A stretch of 64,000 bases of DNA, from assembly GCF_015453285.1 (NCBI RefSeq), contig NZ_JADLZT010000007.1, positions 240,705 through 304,704 of the forward strand, in the 5' to 3' direction. Both the position numbers and the translations under genes were made by a program. How positions within the stretch are numbered: the stretch's first letter is position 1; each line of letters opens with the position of its first letter. This document shows positions 7,799 to 16,477 of the stretch, piece after piece. A model generated the notes under the pieces. That model saw nothing but the letters and a program-made list of their open reading frames with translations, was not told where the DNA came from and made no database searches. Origin of the DNA: Lysobacter niastensis. GTDB lineage: Bacteria; Pseudomonadota; Gammaproteobacteria; Xanthomonadales; Xanthomonadaceae.

Positions 7799-10570
7799 TT
7801 ACATCTTGTAGCTGAAGCCGATCAGGTACTGGCGACCGTACTCGGTGTACTCCTCGGGCAGGAAGATCCCGGTGCCGGTGGACTCGCTGGCCTCGGTGCG
7901 GAACGGTTCGTTGTTGAGGTTGTTCACCTGGAACAACAACGACAGACCGCTCAGACGGCTGGTCTCGGCGAAGTCGTAGCTGAGCTGCAGGTCGACGGTC
8001 TTCTCGCTGAGGGTGTAGCGATACTGGCGCTGGCCGAACAGCGAGCTGTACTCACCGCGGTACTTGTCGCGGTAACGCTCGCTGATGCGGGCCGCGAAAC
8101 CGTGGTTCTCGTAGTAGAAGGTCGCGTTGGCGACGACCTTCGACAAGCCCGGGATCGTGTCTGTGCTGGAGCCCAGGTCGGGGCCGTCCGGGTCGATGGA
8201 CGACTCGGTGTAGGAACCGTTGAGCTGCAGGCCGAAGCCGGTCAGCGCGTCCGAGAACAGGTCGCCGGCCAGCGTGGTGCTGACTTCGACGCCGCGCATG
8301 TAGCCGCCGGTGCCGTTCTTCCAGGTGTAGAACGTGCCGAAGTCCGAGATCGGCGTCTTTCCGTCCGGGTCATAGCCGCTGAAGTCCCACGGCATGTTGT
8401 CCTGGTAGATGTAGCTCTCCAGGTCCTTGTAGAACAGCGCCAGCGCGATGTAGCTGGCCGGCCCCATGTACTTCTCGAACGAGATGTCCGCGGAGTTGGC
8501 GCGATAGGGCTCCAGCAGCGGATTGCCGCCACCGCCGCTCCACTCGTTGGTGATCTCGCTGACGCTGGCCGAGCTGTCCGCGCTGAGGTAGTTGATCGGC
8601 GGACGCATCATCTCCTTGGCCGCGCCGAAGCGGACCATCCAGCCGTCGCCGAAGTCGGCCACGAGGTTCAGGCTCGGCAGGATGTCGCCGTAGGACGCGC
8701 CCAGCGTCTGTGCGCCGACGATCGCGTCGCTGGTCGCGTTGAAGCCGGTCGACGACTGTTCGGTGTGGACGTACTGCACGCCGGCGTTGCCGCGCAGGCG
8801 CACGCGCTCGGTGAGGTCCATGTCCAGGTTGGCGCGGAGGTAGAACGTGTCGACGTCCTCATCGACCGTGAAGTCCTTGCGCAGGTCGTCGTTGCTCTCG
8901 CTCAGGCGCACGTCGTAGTAGCGCGACAGCAGGTCGCGCGCGTTGTAGCTGAGCAGGTTGCCCATGCCGACGAAACCCAGCGAGGTCGGCGACATCAGCA
9001 GCGCCGGATCGACCGTCGCCGGCGCGCGGTCGTTGAGCAGGTCGGCGAAATAGGTCTGCGACACCTTCTCCTTGGTGCGGCGGTTGAGGTTGACGCCGAC
9101 GTCGTAGCTGCGCATCCAGTCGGAGTTCTCCATCTGGTGCGTCAGCTGCAGGCGCGCGGCCTTGATCTCGTCCTCCTGGCGCGAGTTCTCCAGGCGGCCG
9201 TCATGGCCCCACATCTGCGGGTCCCACAGGTGGACGCTGGACGGATCGGACAGGTCCGGCAGCGCGTACTGATTGAAGCCCTGGCCCGGCGACAGCTCGA
9301 AGCCGATGCTCTGCGGGCCCAGCAGACCGGCGTAGGTCTCCAGCGTGGACTGCTCGCGCTCGGCCTTGGAGTAGTTCAGGTCGGCCAGCAGCGACCAGCT
9401 GCCCCAGGTGAAGGTATTGGCCCAACCCGCCGCGTACAGCTTGTCGTCGCGGGTGTTGTTGTCGTTGCGCACCACCGGCTGCACGCCGTTAAGGACGCCG
9501 CGCGTGATGACCGGAACGCCGTCGACGTCGGTGGTGACGATGTTGCTGTAGCTGACCGCGCCCACGCCGTTCTCGTCCGCGTTCCACCACGGGTCGTTGG
9601 TCCACATCGCCCCGTGCATGTTCTCGTCCTGGTCGAACCGTGAGTAGTACAGGTCGAGGATGCTGTGCCAGGTATCGTTCGGCTTGAACTCGACCACGCC
9701 CATGACGCCGTCGCGCTTCAGCTCGTGCGACTTGATCCAGCCTTCGCTGCCCTGCAGCGCCACCGCGCCGGCGGGCTTGCCGTCCTGCGGCGCGCCCCAT
9801 GCGTCGGTGTCGGCCCACCACCACGCCTTGTAGTGCTTTTCCTGGAACGGCGAGTCCAGGCGCGCGATGCCGATGGCGACACCGACGGTGTCGTTGGCGA
9901 ACTGGTCGACGTAGGAAGCACTGGCGCGATAGCCGGTGTCGCTCGAGTCGGCGCTCAGGTCGCCGAAGGAATTCTTCTCGCCGCTGCCGCTGACCACGAT
10001 CCGGCGCTCGCCGTATTCCAGCGGACGGATCGTCTGCAGGTCGACCGTGCCGGACAGACCCTGCCCGATCAGCGCCGCGTCGGGCGTCTTGTACACGGTG
10101 ACGGCGTTGATCAGCTCGGCCGGGTACTGGTCGAGTTCGACGCCGCGGCTGTCGCCGGTGCTGACCTGCTCGCGGCCGTTGAGCGTGGTGCCGACGAACT
10201 GCTCGGACATGCCGCGGATGTTGACGACCTGCGAACGACCATCGACACGCTGCGTTGCGATGCCCGGAAGACGCGCGATGGAGTCGGCGATGCTGATGTC
10301 CGGCAGCTTGCCGATGTCCTCGGCCGACACGGCCTCGACGATCGAGGTCGCTTCGCTCTTCGTTTCGACCGAGGTTTCGATGCTGTGGCGGATGCCGGTG
10401 ACGACGACCTTGTCGAGCGTCTGGGCGGAGTCGGTGGTGGCAACTTCCTGGGCCTGCGCCGCGGCGGATGCCAGCAACGCGAATCCGCAAGCGATCACGA
10501 GGCCGCGCTTGCGCGGCGATACGCACGACAACACCACCGCATTTCGCGGTGCAAAAACATGCAACGTCAT
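7799..10570 (-). CDS. TonB-dependent receptor (Xanthomonas/Caulobacter type)
   Basis: This 923-residue outer-membrane transporter has a signal peptide (RGLVIACGFALLASAAAQAQ, about 23-42), a TonB-box region near LDKVVVTGIRHSIETS, and a plug domain (about 70-190: DIGKLPDISIADSIARLPGI, RSQVVNIRGMSEQFVGTTLNG). A long C-terminal beta-barrel ends in YLIGFSYKM. The SVETKSEATSIVEAVSAEDIGKLPD stretch, here quoted as TKSEATSIVEAVSAEDIG, is the hallmark of receptors abundant in Xanthomonas and Caulobacter, many of which import plant or other oligosaccharides. The substrate is unknown and no adjacent carbohydrate-degradation genes are present. The final Met differs from the usual terminal aromatic residue. 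Confidence 0.92.
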   Translation of the reverse strand: MTLHVFAPRNAVVLSCVSPRKRGLVIACGFALLASAAAQAQEVATTDSAQTLDKVVVTGIRHSIETSVETKSEATSIVEAVSAEDIGKLPDISIADSIARLPGIATQRVDGRSQVVNIRGMSEQFVGTTLNGREQVSTGDSRGVELDQYPAELINAVTVYKTPDAALIGQGLSGTVDLQTIRPLEYGERRIVVSGSGEKNSFGDLSADSSDTGYRASASYVDQFANDTVGVAIGIARLDSPFQEKHYKAWWWADTDAWGAPQDGKPAGAVALQGSEGWIKSHELKRDGVMGVVEFKPNDTWHSILDLYYSRFDQDENMHGAMWTNDPWWNADENGVGAVSYSNIVTTDVDGVPVITRGVLNGVQPVVRNDNNTRDDKLYAAGWANTFTWGSWSLLADLNYSKAEREQSTLETYAGLLGPQSIGFELSPGQGFNQYALPDLSDPSSVHLWDPQMWGHDGRLENSRQEDEIKAARLQLTHQMENSDWMRSYDVGVNLNRRTKEKVSQTYFADLLNDRAPATVDPALLMSPTSLGFVGMGNLLSYNARDLLSRYYDVRLSESNDDLRKDFTVDEDVDTFYLRANLDMDLTERVRLRGNAGVQYVHTEQSSTGFNATSDAIVGAQTLGASYGDILPSLNLVADFGDGWMVRFGAAKEMMRPPINYLSADSSASVSEITNEWSGGGGNPLLEPYRANSADISFEKYMGPASYIALALFYKDLESYIYQDNMPWDFSGYDPDGKTPISDFGTFYTWKNGTGGYMRGVEVSTTLAGDLFSDALTGFGLQLNGSYTESSIDPDGPDLGSSTDTIPGLSKVVANATFYYENHGFAARISERYRDKYRGEYSSLFGQRQYRYTLSEKTVDLQLSYDFAETSRLSGLSLLFQVNNLNNEPFRTEASESTGTGIFLPEEYTEYGRQYLIGFSYKM

Positions 10571-10721
10571 TGAGGCTCCTGGGCCGGGGTTCGACTGCGC
10601 GGCTGGCGCAGGTTGGGCGTGAAGAACTCGTTATTTTGCCCTGAACCGGCGGCGGGAAGCCTGTATGCCTGCCGAACAAACCCGGCGAGCGGGTATGAAT
10701 GGGACGCGCATCGCAACGCCT

Positions 10722-10754
10722 GAACGAAAACGGCCCGCTGCGTGGCGGGCCGTT
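10722..10754 (-). terminator. Intrinsic terminator of hslVU
   Basis: Read on the minus strand, the perfect stem CGGCCCGC/GCGGGCCG with a 6-nt loop (10731-10752) is followed at once by TTTTCGTT. It sits about 30 nt after the hslU stop and has the form of a rho-independent terminator. The stem can be extended by two A-T pairs. Confidence 0.8.
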
Positions 10755-10782
10755 GGTGGCGTGCGCTTGGCGATGTAACCGC

Positions 10783-12180
10783 TTACAGAATGTAACGGCT
10801 CAGGTCGGGGTCCTGAACCAGCTCACCCAGGTGCGAGTCGACGTAGGCCCGGTCGATGGTCACGGCCTGGCCGCCGCGGTCCGGGGCCTCGTAGCTGAGC
10901 ACGTCGAGCAGGCGTTCCAGCACGGTGTGCAGGCGGCGCGCGCCGATGTTCTCCTGGCGCTCGTTGACCTGCGCGGCGATCTCGGCGAGGCGCTCGACCG
11001 CGTCGCTGGTGAACTCGACGGTGACGCCTTCGGTTTTCAGCAGCTCCACGTACTGCGTGGTCAGTGCCGCCTTGGGCTCGGTCAGGATGCGCACGAAGTC
11101 GTCCTTGGTCAGCGCACCCAGTTCCACGCGGATCGGGAAGCGGCCCTGCAGTTCCGGGATCAGGTCGCTGGGCTTGGCGAGATGGAACGCACCCGAGGCG
11201 ATGAACAGGATGTGGTCGGTCTTCACCGCGCCGTACTTGGTGCTGACGGTGGAGCCTTCGACCAGCGGCAGCAGGTCGCGCTGCACGCCTTCGCGGCTGA
11301 CGTCGCCACCGCCGATGTTCTCGCTGCGCTTGGCGACCTTGTCGATCTCGTCGATGAAGACGATGCCGTGCTGCTCGCACGCCTCGATCGCGGCCTCGCG
11401 CACGTCGTCCTCGTTGACCAGCTTGCCCGCTTCCTCCTCGGTCAACTGGGAACGCGCGGTGCTGATCGTCATGGTCTTGCGATGGGTCTTGGCGCCAGCC
11501 ACCTGCGAGAACATCTGGCGCAGCTGCTGGCCCATTTCCTCCATGCCCGGCGGCGCCATGATGTCGACGCCGACGTTCACCGCGGCCTCGATCTCGATCT
11601 CGCGCTCGTCGAGCGCGCCGCTGCGCAGCTGCTTGCGCAGCTTGGCCCGGGTTTCGTTCTCCTGGGCCGACTGCGCCGACGGCTCGTCCTTCGCGGCCTC
11701 GGTGGCATTGAAGCCGAACACGGTGTTGGGCGCGGCACTGCGGCGCGGCAGCAGCGCGTCGAGGATGCGCTCCTCGGCGCGTTCCTCGGCCTGCGTGCGC
11801 ACCCGCTGCTTCGCCTGCTCGCGATACAGCTTGACCGCGGTGTCGGCGAGGTCGCGCACGATCTGCTCGACGTCCTTGCCGACGTAGCCGACCTCGGTGA
11901 AGCGCGTCGCCTCGACCTTCACGAACGGCGCATTGGCCAGCGTCGCCAGGCGGCGCGCGATTTCGGTCTTGCCGACGCCGGTGGGGCCGATCATCAGGAT
12001 GTTCTTGGGCATCACCTCGTTGCGCAGTTCCGGCGGCAGCTGCATGCGGCGCCAGCGGTTGCGCAGGGCAATGGCGACCGCGCGCTTGGCGGCGTGCTGG
12101 CCGACGATGTGGCGGTCGAGCTCCTGCACGATCTCGCGCGGAGTCATGGTGGTGTTGCTGGTGTCGGGCTTGATGGGCAT
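10783..12180 (-). CDS. hslU: HslU, ATPase subunit of the HslVU protease
   Basis: HslU is the AAA+ unfoldase that feeds substrates into the HslV peptidase in the cytoplasm during protein quality control and heat shock. The 465-residue product contains [16 protein letters not shown] at the N-terminus, Walker A GPTGVGKT (65-72), Walker [10 protein letters not shown], a variable I domain between the Walker motifs, and the C-terminal DLSRYIL tail that inserts into HslV. It follows hslV on the same strand, with a 129-bp gap filled by a composite palindromic repeat, and ends at a strong terminator. A second possible ATG lies 11 codons in. Confidence 0.97.
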   Translation of the reverse strand: MPIKPDTSNTTMTPREIVQELDRHIVGQHAAKRAVAIALRNRWRRMQLPPELRNEVMPKNILMIGPTGVGKTEIARRLATLANAPFVKVEATRFTEVGYVGKDVEQIVRDLADTAVKLYREQAKQRVRTQAEERAEERILDALLPRRSAAPNTVFGFNATEAAKDEPSAQSAQENETRAKLRKQLRSGALDEREIEIEAAVNVGVDIMAPPGMEEMGQQLRQMFSQVAGAKTHRKTMTISTARSQLTEEEAGKLVNEDDVREAAIEACEQHGIVFIDEIDKVAKRSENIGGGDVSREGVQRDLLPLVEGSTVSTKYGAVKTDHILFIASGAFHLAKPSDLIPELQGRFPIRVELGALTKDDFVRILTEPKAALTTQYVELLKTEGVTVEFTSDAVERLAEIAAQVNERQENIGARRLHTVLERLLDVLSYEAPDRGGQAVTIDRAYVDSHLGELVQDPDLSRYIL

Positions 12181-12204
12181 GGGGGATTGATCGTCTATTA
12201 AGTG

Positions 12205-12303
12205 CCCTTCTCCCGCTTGCGGGAGAAGGTGCCCGGAGGGCGGATGAGGGCAAGCGCGGAATCGCCCTCACCCCAACCCTCTCCCGCAATGCGGGAGAGG
12301 GGG
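12205..12303. repeat. Composite palindromic repeat (REP/BIME-like), copy A1
   Basis: Two imperfect palindromes are joined here. The first has a TTCTCCCGC/GCGGGAGAA core followed by GGAGGGCGGATGAGGGC; the second, in the other orientation, has CCCTCACCCCAACCC and a CTCTCCCGC/GCGGGAGAG core. It fills the hslV-hslU gap. A second copy in exactly inverted orientation lies at 12928-13036, and half copies occur elsewhere in the window. REP elements of this kind are spread by RAYT transposases; no such gene is in the window. Confidence 0.85.
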
Positions 12304-12309
12304 TATGCG

Positions 12310-12861
12310 TCAAAGCTCTTCGATGACGACGTTGCGATTGGTGTAGATGCAGACGTCGCCGGCGATGTTGATCGCCTCGGTCGCGATCGTGCGTGCGTCG
12401 AGCTGCGTGTGGGCGATCAGCGCGCGCGCCGCCGACAGCGCGTACATGCCGCCGGAGCCGATCGCGATGATGCCGTCCTCCGGCTCGATGACGTCGCCGG
12501 TGCCACTGATGATCAGCGAGGTTTCCCGGTCGGCGACGGCGAGCAGCGCTTCGAGCTTGCCGAGGCGACGCTCGGTGCGCCAATCCTTGGCCAGTTCGAC
12601 GGCGGCGCGGGTCAGCTGCCCGTGCTTTTCGAGCTTGGCCTCGAACAGTTCAAAAAGAGTGAAGGCATCCGCCGCGGCACCGGCGAAACCGGCCAGCACC
12701 TGGCCGTCGCGGCCGAGGCGGCGCACCTTGCGCGCGTTGGCCTTCATCACCGTGTGGCCAAGGGTGACCTGGCCGTCGCCGGCCACGGCAACGCGGCCGT
12801 CGCGGCGCACCGACACGATGGTCGTGGCGTGGAAAACGTTCGGGTTCTGACTCGGGTCCAT
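12310..12861 (-). CDS. hslV: HslV, peptidase subunit of the HslVU protease
   Basis: HslV is the threonine peptidase of the HslVU complex. The 183-residue product has the TTIVSVRR active-site start, [38 protein letters not shown] and [14 protein letters not shown]. The ATG at 12861 is preceded by GGAGG at short spacing. The catalytic Thr falls at residue 13, after the leader [12 protein letters not shown], whereas the E. coli enzyme starts directly with Met-Thr-Thr; a free N-terminal Thr would require removal of these 12 residues. I recall a similar leader in Xanthomonas HslV sequences. No alternative start codon lies next to the Thr. Confidence 0.95.
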   Translation of the reverse strand: MDPSQNPNVFHATTIVSVRRDGRVAVAGDGQVTLGHTVMKANARKVRRLGRDGQVLAGFAGAAADAFTLFELFEAKLEKHGQLTRAAVELAKDWRTERRLGKLEALLAVADRETSLIISGTGDVIEPEDGIIAIGSGGMYALSAARALIAHTQLDARTIATEAINIAGDVCIYTNRNVVIEEL

Positions 12862-12927
12862 GCGACCTCCGGGGTGTTCCCAACGAAGTGGGGCCGTGCC
12901 GACCACCTTCAAGGCACCAGGACGGAG

Positions 12928-13036
12928 CCCCTCTCCCGCCTGCGGGAGAGGGTTGGGGTGAGGGCGGCGGCCGGCAACGCGGCAGAAGCGCCCTCATCCG
13001 CCCTTCGGGCACCTTCTCCCGCAAGCGGGAGAAGGG
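12928..13036. repeat. Composite palindromic repeat (REP/BIME-like), copy A2
   Basis: This is the same two-part element as at 12205-12303 but reversed: CTCTCCCGC/GCGGGAGAG, GGTTGGGGTGAGGGC, a spacer, then GCCCTCATCCGCCCTTCGGG and a TTCTCCCGC/GCGGGAGAA core. It lies between hslV and xerC. Together with copy A1 it brackets hslV in inverted orientation. Confidence 0.85.
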
Positions 13037-13044
13037 ATTACACA

Positions 13045-13968
13045 CTATGGCTTGCGCTTCGCGCGCGGGTGCGCCGCGTCGTACACCTTGGCCAGGTGCT
13101 GGTAGTCCAGGTGCGTGTAGATCTGGGTGGTGGCGATGTCGGCATGGCCGAGCAGTTCCTGCACGCCGCGCAGGTCGCCCGACGATTCCAGGATGTGGCT
13201 TGCGAAGGAATGCCGCAGCAGGTGCGGATGCACGCGCTTGAACAGGCCCTGCCGCTGCGCGAGATGGCGCATGCGCAACTGCACCGCGCGCGGCGTGATC
13301 GCGCCGCCACCGCGTCCGGGAAACACGTGCGCATCGTTGGCCGCGCCGGTGGAGGAGCGCCATTCCGACAGCGAAGCGCGAGCGTGCGAACCGACCGGCA
13401 CGCTGCGCTGCTTGCTGCCCTTGCCAAGCACGCTGACCAGTCCGTCCTGCAGATCGATATCGCGCCAGCGCAGCGCGCACAGCTCGGACAGGCGCAGGCC
13501 GGAGGAATAGAACAGCTCCAGCAGCGCGCGATCGCGCAGGCCCAGCGGTGCGTCGGTCGGCACTTCGACGAGCGCCTTGGCCTCGTCGGGATCGAGCACC
13601 TGCGGCAGCTTGCGAGGCGCCTTCGGCGAGCGGATCACCGCGGCAGGATTGGAGGCGAGACGACCCTGGCGCACGAGCCAGCCGTAGAAGCTCCGGCACG
13701 CCGACAGCCGGCGCTGCAGGCTCTTGGGCGAAAGTCCGCGACGGTGTTCGGCGGCGACGAACGCGCGGATCTGTTCGGCGTGCAGCGCGGTGACGTCGTT
13801 GCCCTGCTTCGCTGCCCACGAGGCCAGCGCGGCGAGGTCGCGCCGGTAGGCGTCGAGCGTATGCGCCGACATGCGCCGCTCGACGACGATGCGGGCGAGG
13901 TAATCCTCGATGGCAGCGACGCGGGGCGCCTCGTCCTCCGAAGCGCCGCTGCCTTCCGCAGCCGTCAT
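13045..13968 (-). CDS. xerC: Tyrosine recombinase XerC
   Basis: XerC works with XerD at dif sites to resolve chromosome dimers. The 307-residue product has an N-terminal SAM-like core-binding domain (about 15-105) and a C-terminal catalytic domain with the R-K-H-R-H-Y set: SSGLRLSELCALRWRD, HPHLLRHSFASHILES and TQIYTHLDYQHLAKVYD, the last holding the nucleophilic Tyr. It follows DUF484 and dapF, a standard gammaproteobacterial order. I used the ATG at 13968; one at 13983 overlaps the DUF484 stop and is nearly as good. Neither has an ideal ribosome-binding site. Confidence 0.94.
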   Translation of the reverse strand: MTAAEGSGASEDEAPRVAAIEDYLARIVVERRMSAHTLDAYRRDLAALASWAAKQGNDVTALHAEQIRAFVAAEHRRGLSPKSLQRRLSACRSFYGWLVRQGRLASNPAAVIRSPKAPRKLPQVLDPDEAKALVEVPTDAPLGLRDRALLELFYSSGLRLSELCALRWRDIDLQDGLVSVLGKGSKQRSVPVGSHARASLSEWRSSTGAANDAHVFPGRGGGAITPRAVQLRMRHLAQRQGLFKRVHPHLLRHSFASHILESSGDLRGVQELLGHADIATTQIYTHLDYQHLAKVYDAAHPRAKRKP

Positions 13969-13972
13969 GGCG

Positions 13973-14647
13973 TTACGCCGCATACCTCTTCAGCGCGGTC
14001 GCCAGCGACTCGCCCATCATGCGCAGGAACAGCGTGCCCATGCCGGGGAAGAAGCGGTTGGGATCGCGGCTGCCGACGGCGATGAGGCCGATGCCGGGCA
14101 ATGGCAGCAACGCGGACGATTGCACGTCCTCGGCGCGCACGCCGTACAGCAGTGCGTGCTTTTCCGGCTGCAGGCGGCCGCACAGCGGCTCTCCGTCGGC
14201 CAGGCAGTCGCGGAACGGCGCCAGGCGCCCGTCGTCGGCGGCAATGACCTGCAGCCAGTCGGCATCTTCCAGGCCTTCCGCCGGCGCGAACATCACCAGC
14301 CGCACCAGGTCGCCGTTGAAGTCTTCGGCCAGGCTTGCCGCCATGGCGCGCAGCGTGTCGGCCGCGCTGCCCTGCCGCATCAGCGCGAGCGTGAGCTGGT
14401 GCGTGCGCACCGACAGCCGCTCGTTCTCCTGCGCGTTGCCGAACAGCTCCTGCAGGCGCCGCGTCAGTTCACGGTTCTTGTCGCGCAGCACTTCCAGCTG
14501 GTAGCTGGCCAGCGACGACGCCGAGCCTTCCTCACGCGGCACCACCAGGCTCAACGCCAGGTCCGGGAACTGTTGCAGGAAGCGCGGGTGACGGCGCAGC
14601 CAGGTCGCGACTTCGTGCGCGCCCAGTTTTTCCTGGATCTCTGTCAT
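13973..14647 (-). CDS. DUF484 family protein (YigA-like)
   Basis: The 224-residue soluble protein belongs to DUF484. These proteins sit between dapF and xerC in many gammaproteobacteria and have a GAF-like fold, but their function is unknown. Visible features are [20 protein letters not shown] near the N-terminus, a coiled-coil stretch (about 45-90: [20 protein letters not shown]), and a C-terminal GAF-like half with [20 protein letters not shown] and [15 protein letters not shown]. The start at 14647 (MTEIQEK) overlaps the dapF stop by 4 nt, indicating translational coupling. Confidence 0.9.
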   Translation of the reverse strand: MTEIQEKLGAHEVATWLRRHPRFLQQFPDLALSLVVPREEGSASSLASYQLEVLRDKNRELTRRLQELFGNAQENERLSVRTHQLTLALMRQGSAADTLRAMAASLAEDFNGDLVRLVMFAPAEGLEDADWLQVIAADDGRLAPFRDCLADGEPLCGRLQPEKHALLYGVRAEDVQSSALLPLPGIGLIAVGSRDPNRFFPGMGTLFLRMMGESLATALKRYAA

Positions 14648-15477
14648 GCGGTCCACTCCCCTTCGAATACGAATGCCGTCGGCCCCGACATCGACAACGG
14701 CGCGTCGTCGGACGGCCATTCGATGCGCAGCTCCCCCCCGGGCAACGCGATCACGACGTCGCGCCCGACCTTGCCCCGTCGCATCATCACCGCGGCGGCG
14801 GCGCAGGCACCACTGCCGCAGGCCAGCGTCTCGCCGGCGCCGCGCTCGTACACGCGCAGACGCACGCGACCAGGCGATTCGACCTGGGCGAAACCGACGT
14901 TGACCGATTCAGGAAACGCCGGCTGCACCTGCAGCAGCGGACCGATCGTCGCGACCGGCGCGCTGGCGACGTCCTCGACCTCGATCACCGCGTGCGGGTT
15001 GCCCATCGACACCGCACCGAAGCTGACGACGGTGGAATCGACCGCGAGCACGTACTCGCCTTCGACCGCATCGACGCCCCGCAACGGCACGTGCGCGGGC
15101 ACGAAATCGGGCACGCCCATCACCACCCGGTAGTAGCCGTCGGGCAGACGCGTCACGGCGTGAGTGCCGGCCGGGCTGTCGAGCAGGAGCCCGTCGCCCT
15201 CGGCCGCACCGTCGCGCACCAGCCATGCAGCGATGCAGCGGGCACCGTTGCCGCATTGCTGAGAGGACGAGCCGTCGGAGTTCCAGATGCGGTAGCTCGC
15301 CACAGCTCCGGGCGTGCGCGGCGGCTCGACCGTCAGCAGCTGGTCGTAGCCGACGCCGGTATGGCGGTCGCCGATGGCCCGGCACAGCGCGGCATCGGGC
15401 GCCGGCCGGCCGTCGCGCAGGTCGATCACGACGAAGTCGTTGCCCGCGCCGTGCATCTTGGTGAAAGACAGTCCCAT
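14644..15477 (-). CDS. dapF: Diaminopimelate epimerase
   Basis: DapF interconverts LL- and meso-diaminopimelate in the lysine and peptidoglycan pathway. The 277-residue product begins [19 protein letters not shown], the standard N-terminus. It carries the two catalytic cysteines in [14 protein letters not shown] (about 70-84) and [13 protein letters not shown] (about 222-234), and PAGTHAV between the lobes. An upstream in-frame ATG at 15498 overlaps the lptM stop and adds seven residues. The gene is co-directional and overlapping or nearly so with lptM and DUF484. Confidence 0.97.
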   Translation of the reverse strand: MGLSFTKMHGAGNDFVVIDLRDGRPAPDAALCRAIGDRHTGVGYDQLLTVEPPRTPGAVASYRIWNSDGSSSQQCGNGARCIAAWLVRDGAAEGDGLLLDSPAGTHAVTRLPDGYYRVVMGVPDFVPAHVPLRGVDAVEGEYVLAVDSTVVSFGAVSMGNPHAVIEVEDVASAPVATIGPLLQVQPAFPESVNVGFAQVESPGRVRLRVYERGAGETLACGSGACAAAAVMMRRGKVGRDVVIALPGGELRIEWPSDDAPLSMSGPTAFVFEGEWTA

Positions 15478-15490
15478 GGTGCGCGCGGGA

Positions 15491-15751
15491 TCAGCCATTG
15501 CCACCGGACGGAGGCGTGTCCGCCTTGGGTTCGTTGCCGGTCTTGTCTTCGGCATCGGCCGGCGGCGGCGGCGTGGTGTCGGCCGGCTCGTCGGTGGGGA
15601 CTTCGGCCGGCGTGGTCTCGGCGCCCTCGGGTGGCAGCGTCGAGGGATCGACTTCGACCGGCTTGGGCGGCAGCACCAGCGGGCCCTTGTTGCCACACCC
15701 GGCCAGCGCCAGCGGCAACGCGATCAACAGCAGAGCGGTACGTGCATTCAT
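15491..15751 (-). CDS. lptM: LptM/YifL-type small lipoprotein
   Basis: The 86-residue lipoprotein has signal peptide [16 protein letters not shown] and lipobox LAGC, followed by the family signature [12 protein letters not shown]. LptM assists oxidative maturation of the LptDE lipopolysaccharide translocon in E. coli. The rest is a Pro/Glu/Thr-rich low-complexity tail, longer than in E. coli. It lies directly upstream of dapF, its usual position in gammaproteobacteria. Confidence 0.88.
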   Translation of the reverse strand: MNARTALLLIALPLALAGCGNKGPLVLPPKPVEVDPSTLPPEGAETTPAEVPTDEPADTTPPPPADAEDKTGNEPKADTPPSGGNG

Positions 15752-15802
15752 GCCCGCAGTGTAGCCCGCGTCATGCGGCGAAACGAAGCGCGATGCCGCG
15801 GT

Positions 15803-16216
15803 TCAGCGCGGCGGTTCGGGCCGGCGCCACAGCCAGGTCGCGACCACGGCCATGATCGCGGTGCCGGTCGCGGCCATCCAAGCGCGCGGAGCGGTCAGGA
15901 ACATGATCACCGCGCAGACCGACATCATCGATACCGCCAGCCACTTGGCCCGGCGGCTGACCGCGCCGTGCGCCTGCCAGTCGCGGATCATCGGCCCGAA
16001 CTGCCGGTGTGAGAGCAGCCAGTCGTGCAGGCGCTGCGATCCGCGAGCCGCAGCGAAGGCCGACAGCAGCACGAACGGGACCGTCGGCAGCCCCGGTACG
16101 ACGATGCCGACCAGGCCCAGGCCGAGACTGGCATAGGCCAGCAGCCACCACGCCCAGCGGAAGCGGACACGGGCGGTGGCTGGCGTGGAGGCGCGGGGGA
16201 GGTCGGGCTCGGACAC
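15803..16216 (-). CDS. DUF454/YbaN-family inner-membrane protein
   Basis: The 137-residue protein shows the DUF454 pattern: RWAWWLLAYASLGLGLVGIVVPGLPTVPF, shown here as LAYASLGLGLVGIVVPGLPT, then FVLLSAFAAARGSQRLHDWLLSHRQFGP as SQRLHDWLLSHRQFGPMI, and W..HGAVSRRAKW. C-terminal hydrophobic helices SMMSVCAVIMFLTA and IMAVVATWLW follow. YbaN-type proteins have no settled function. It is upstream of lptM on the same strand, with a 51-bp gap. Confidence 0.85.
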   Translation of the reverse strand: MSEPDLPRASTPATARVRFRWAWWLLAYASLGLGLVGIVVPGLPTVPFVLLSAFAAARGSQRLHDWLLSHRQFGPMIRDWQAHGAVSRRAKWLAVSMMSVCAVIMFLTAPRAWMAATGTAIMAVVATWLWRRPEPPR

Positions 16217-16297
16217 GGGGTTAGCTTAGCCGGGGGAGGACATCCGATCGTGCGCGAGGATGGCCATTCTCGCCGGCCGGCAAAGGCACGGACCTCA

Positions 16298-16413
16298 ACC
16301 CCGTTCGTCCTGAGCGTAGCGAAGCGGAGTCGAAGGATGAGCGGTTCGCGTGGTTCATGCCCGCTCGCCCTTCGACTCCGGCGCTACACGCCTACGCTCA
16401 GGACGAACGGGGT
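16298..16413. repeat. Paired inverted dispersed repeat, copy B1
   Basis: One arm (16298-16336) contains CCTGAGCGTAGCGAAGCGG and GTCGAAGG. The other (16368-16413) is its approximate reverse complement, with CCTTCGACTCCGGCG and CTACGCTCAGGACGAACGG. The arms can fold into a long stem around a 31-nt spacer. It occupies most of the 261-bp gap between the DUF454 and peptidase genes; nothing else is visible in that gap. The same element recurs at 29436-29558 with its arms in the opposite order. Confidence 0.85.
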
Positions 16414-16477
16414 GAGAACTGCAGTTGCGCATGCATACCGGAAGCGCCCCTGACCTGGCAGGGGCGCCACCACCCGG

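Noticed and set aside
8102..9643. 513-residue plus-strand open frame opposite the TonB receptor
   Set aside because: Val/Arg/Ala-rich shadow of the receptor gene without recognisable domains.
12205..13036. Repeated palindromes considered as a CRISPR array
   Set aside because: Only two composite copies, in inverted orientation and enclosing a gene; no regular spacers and no cas genes.
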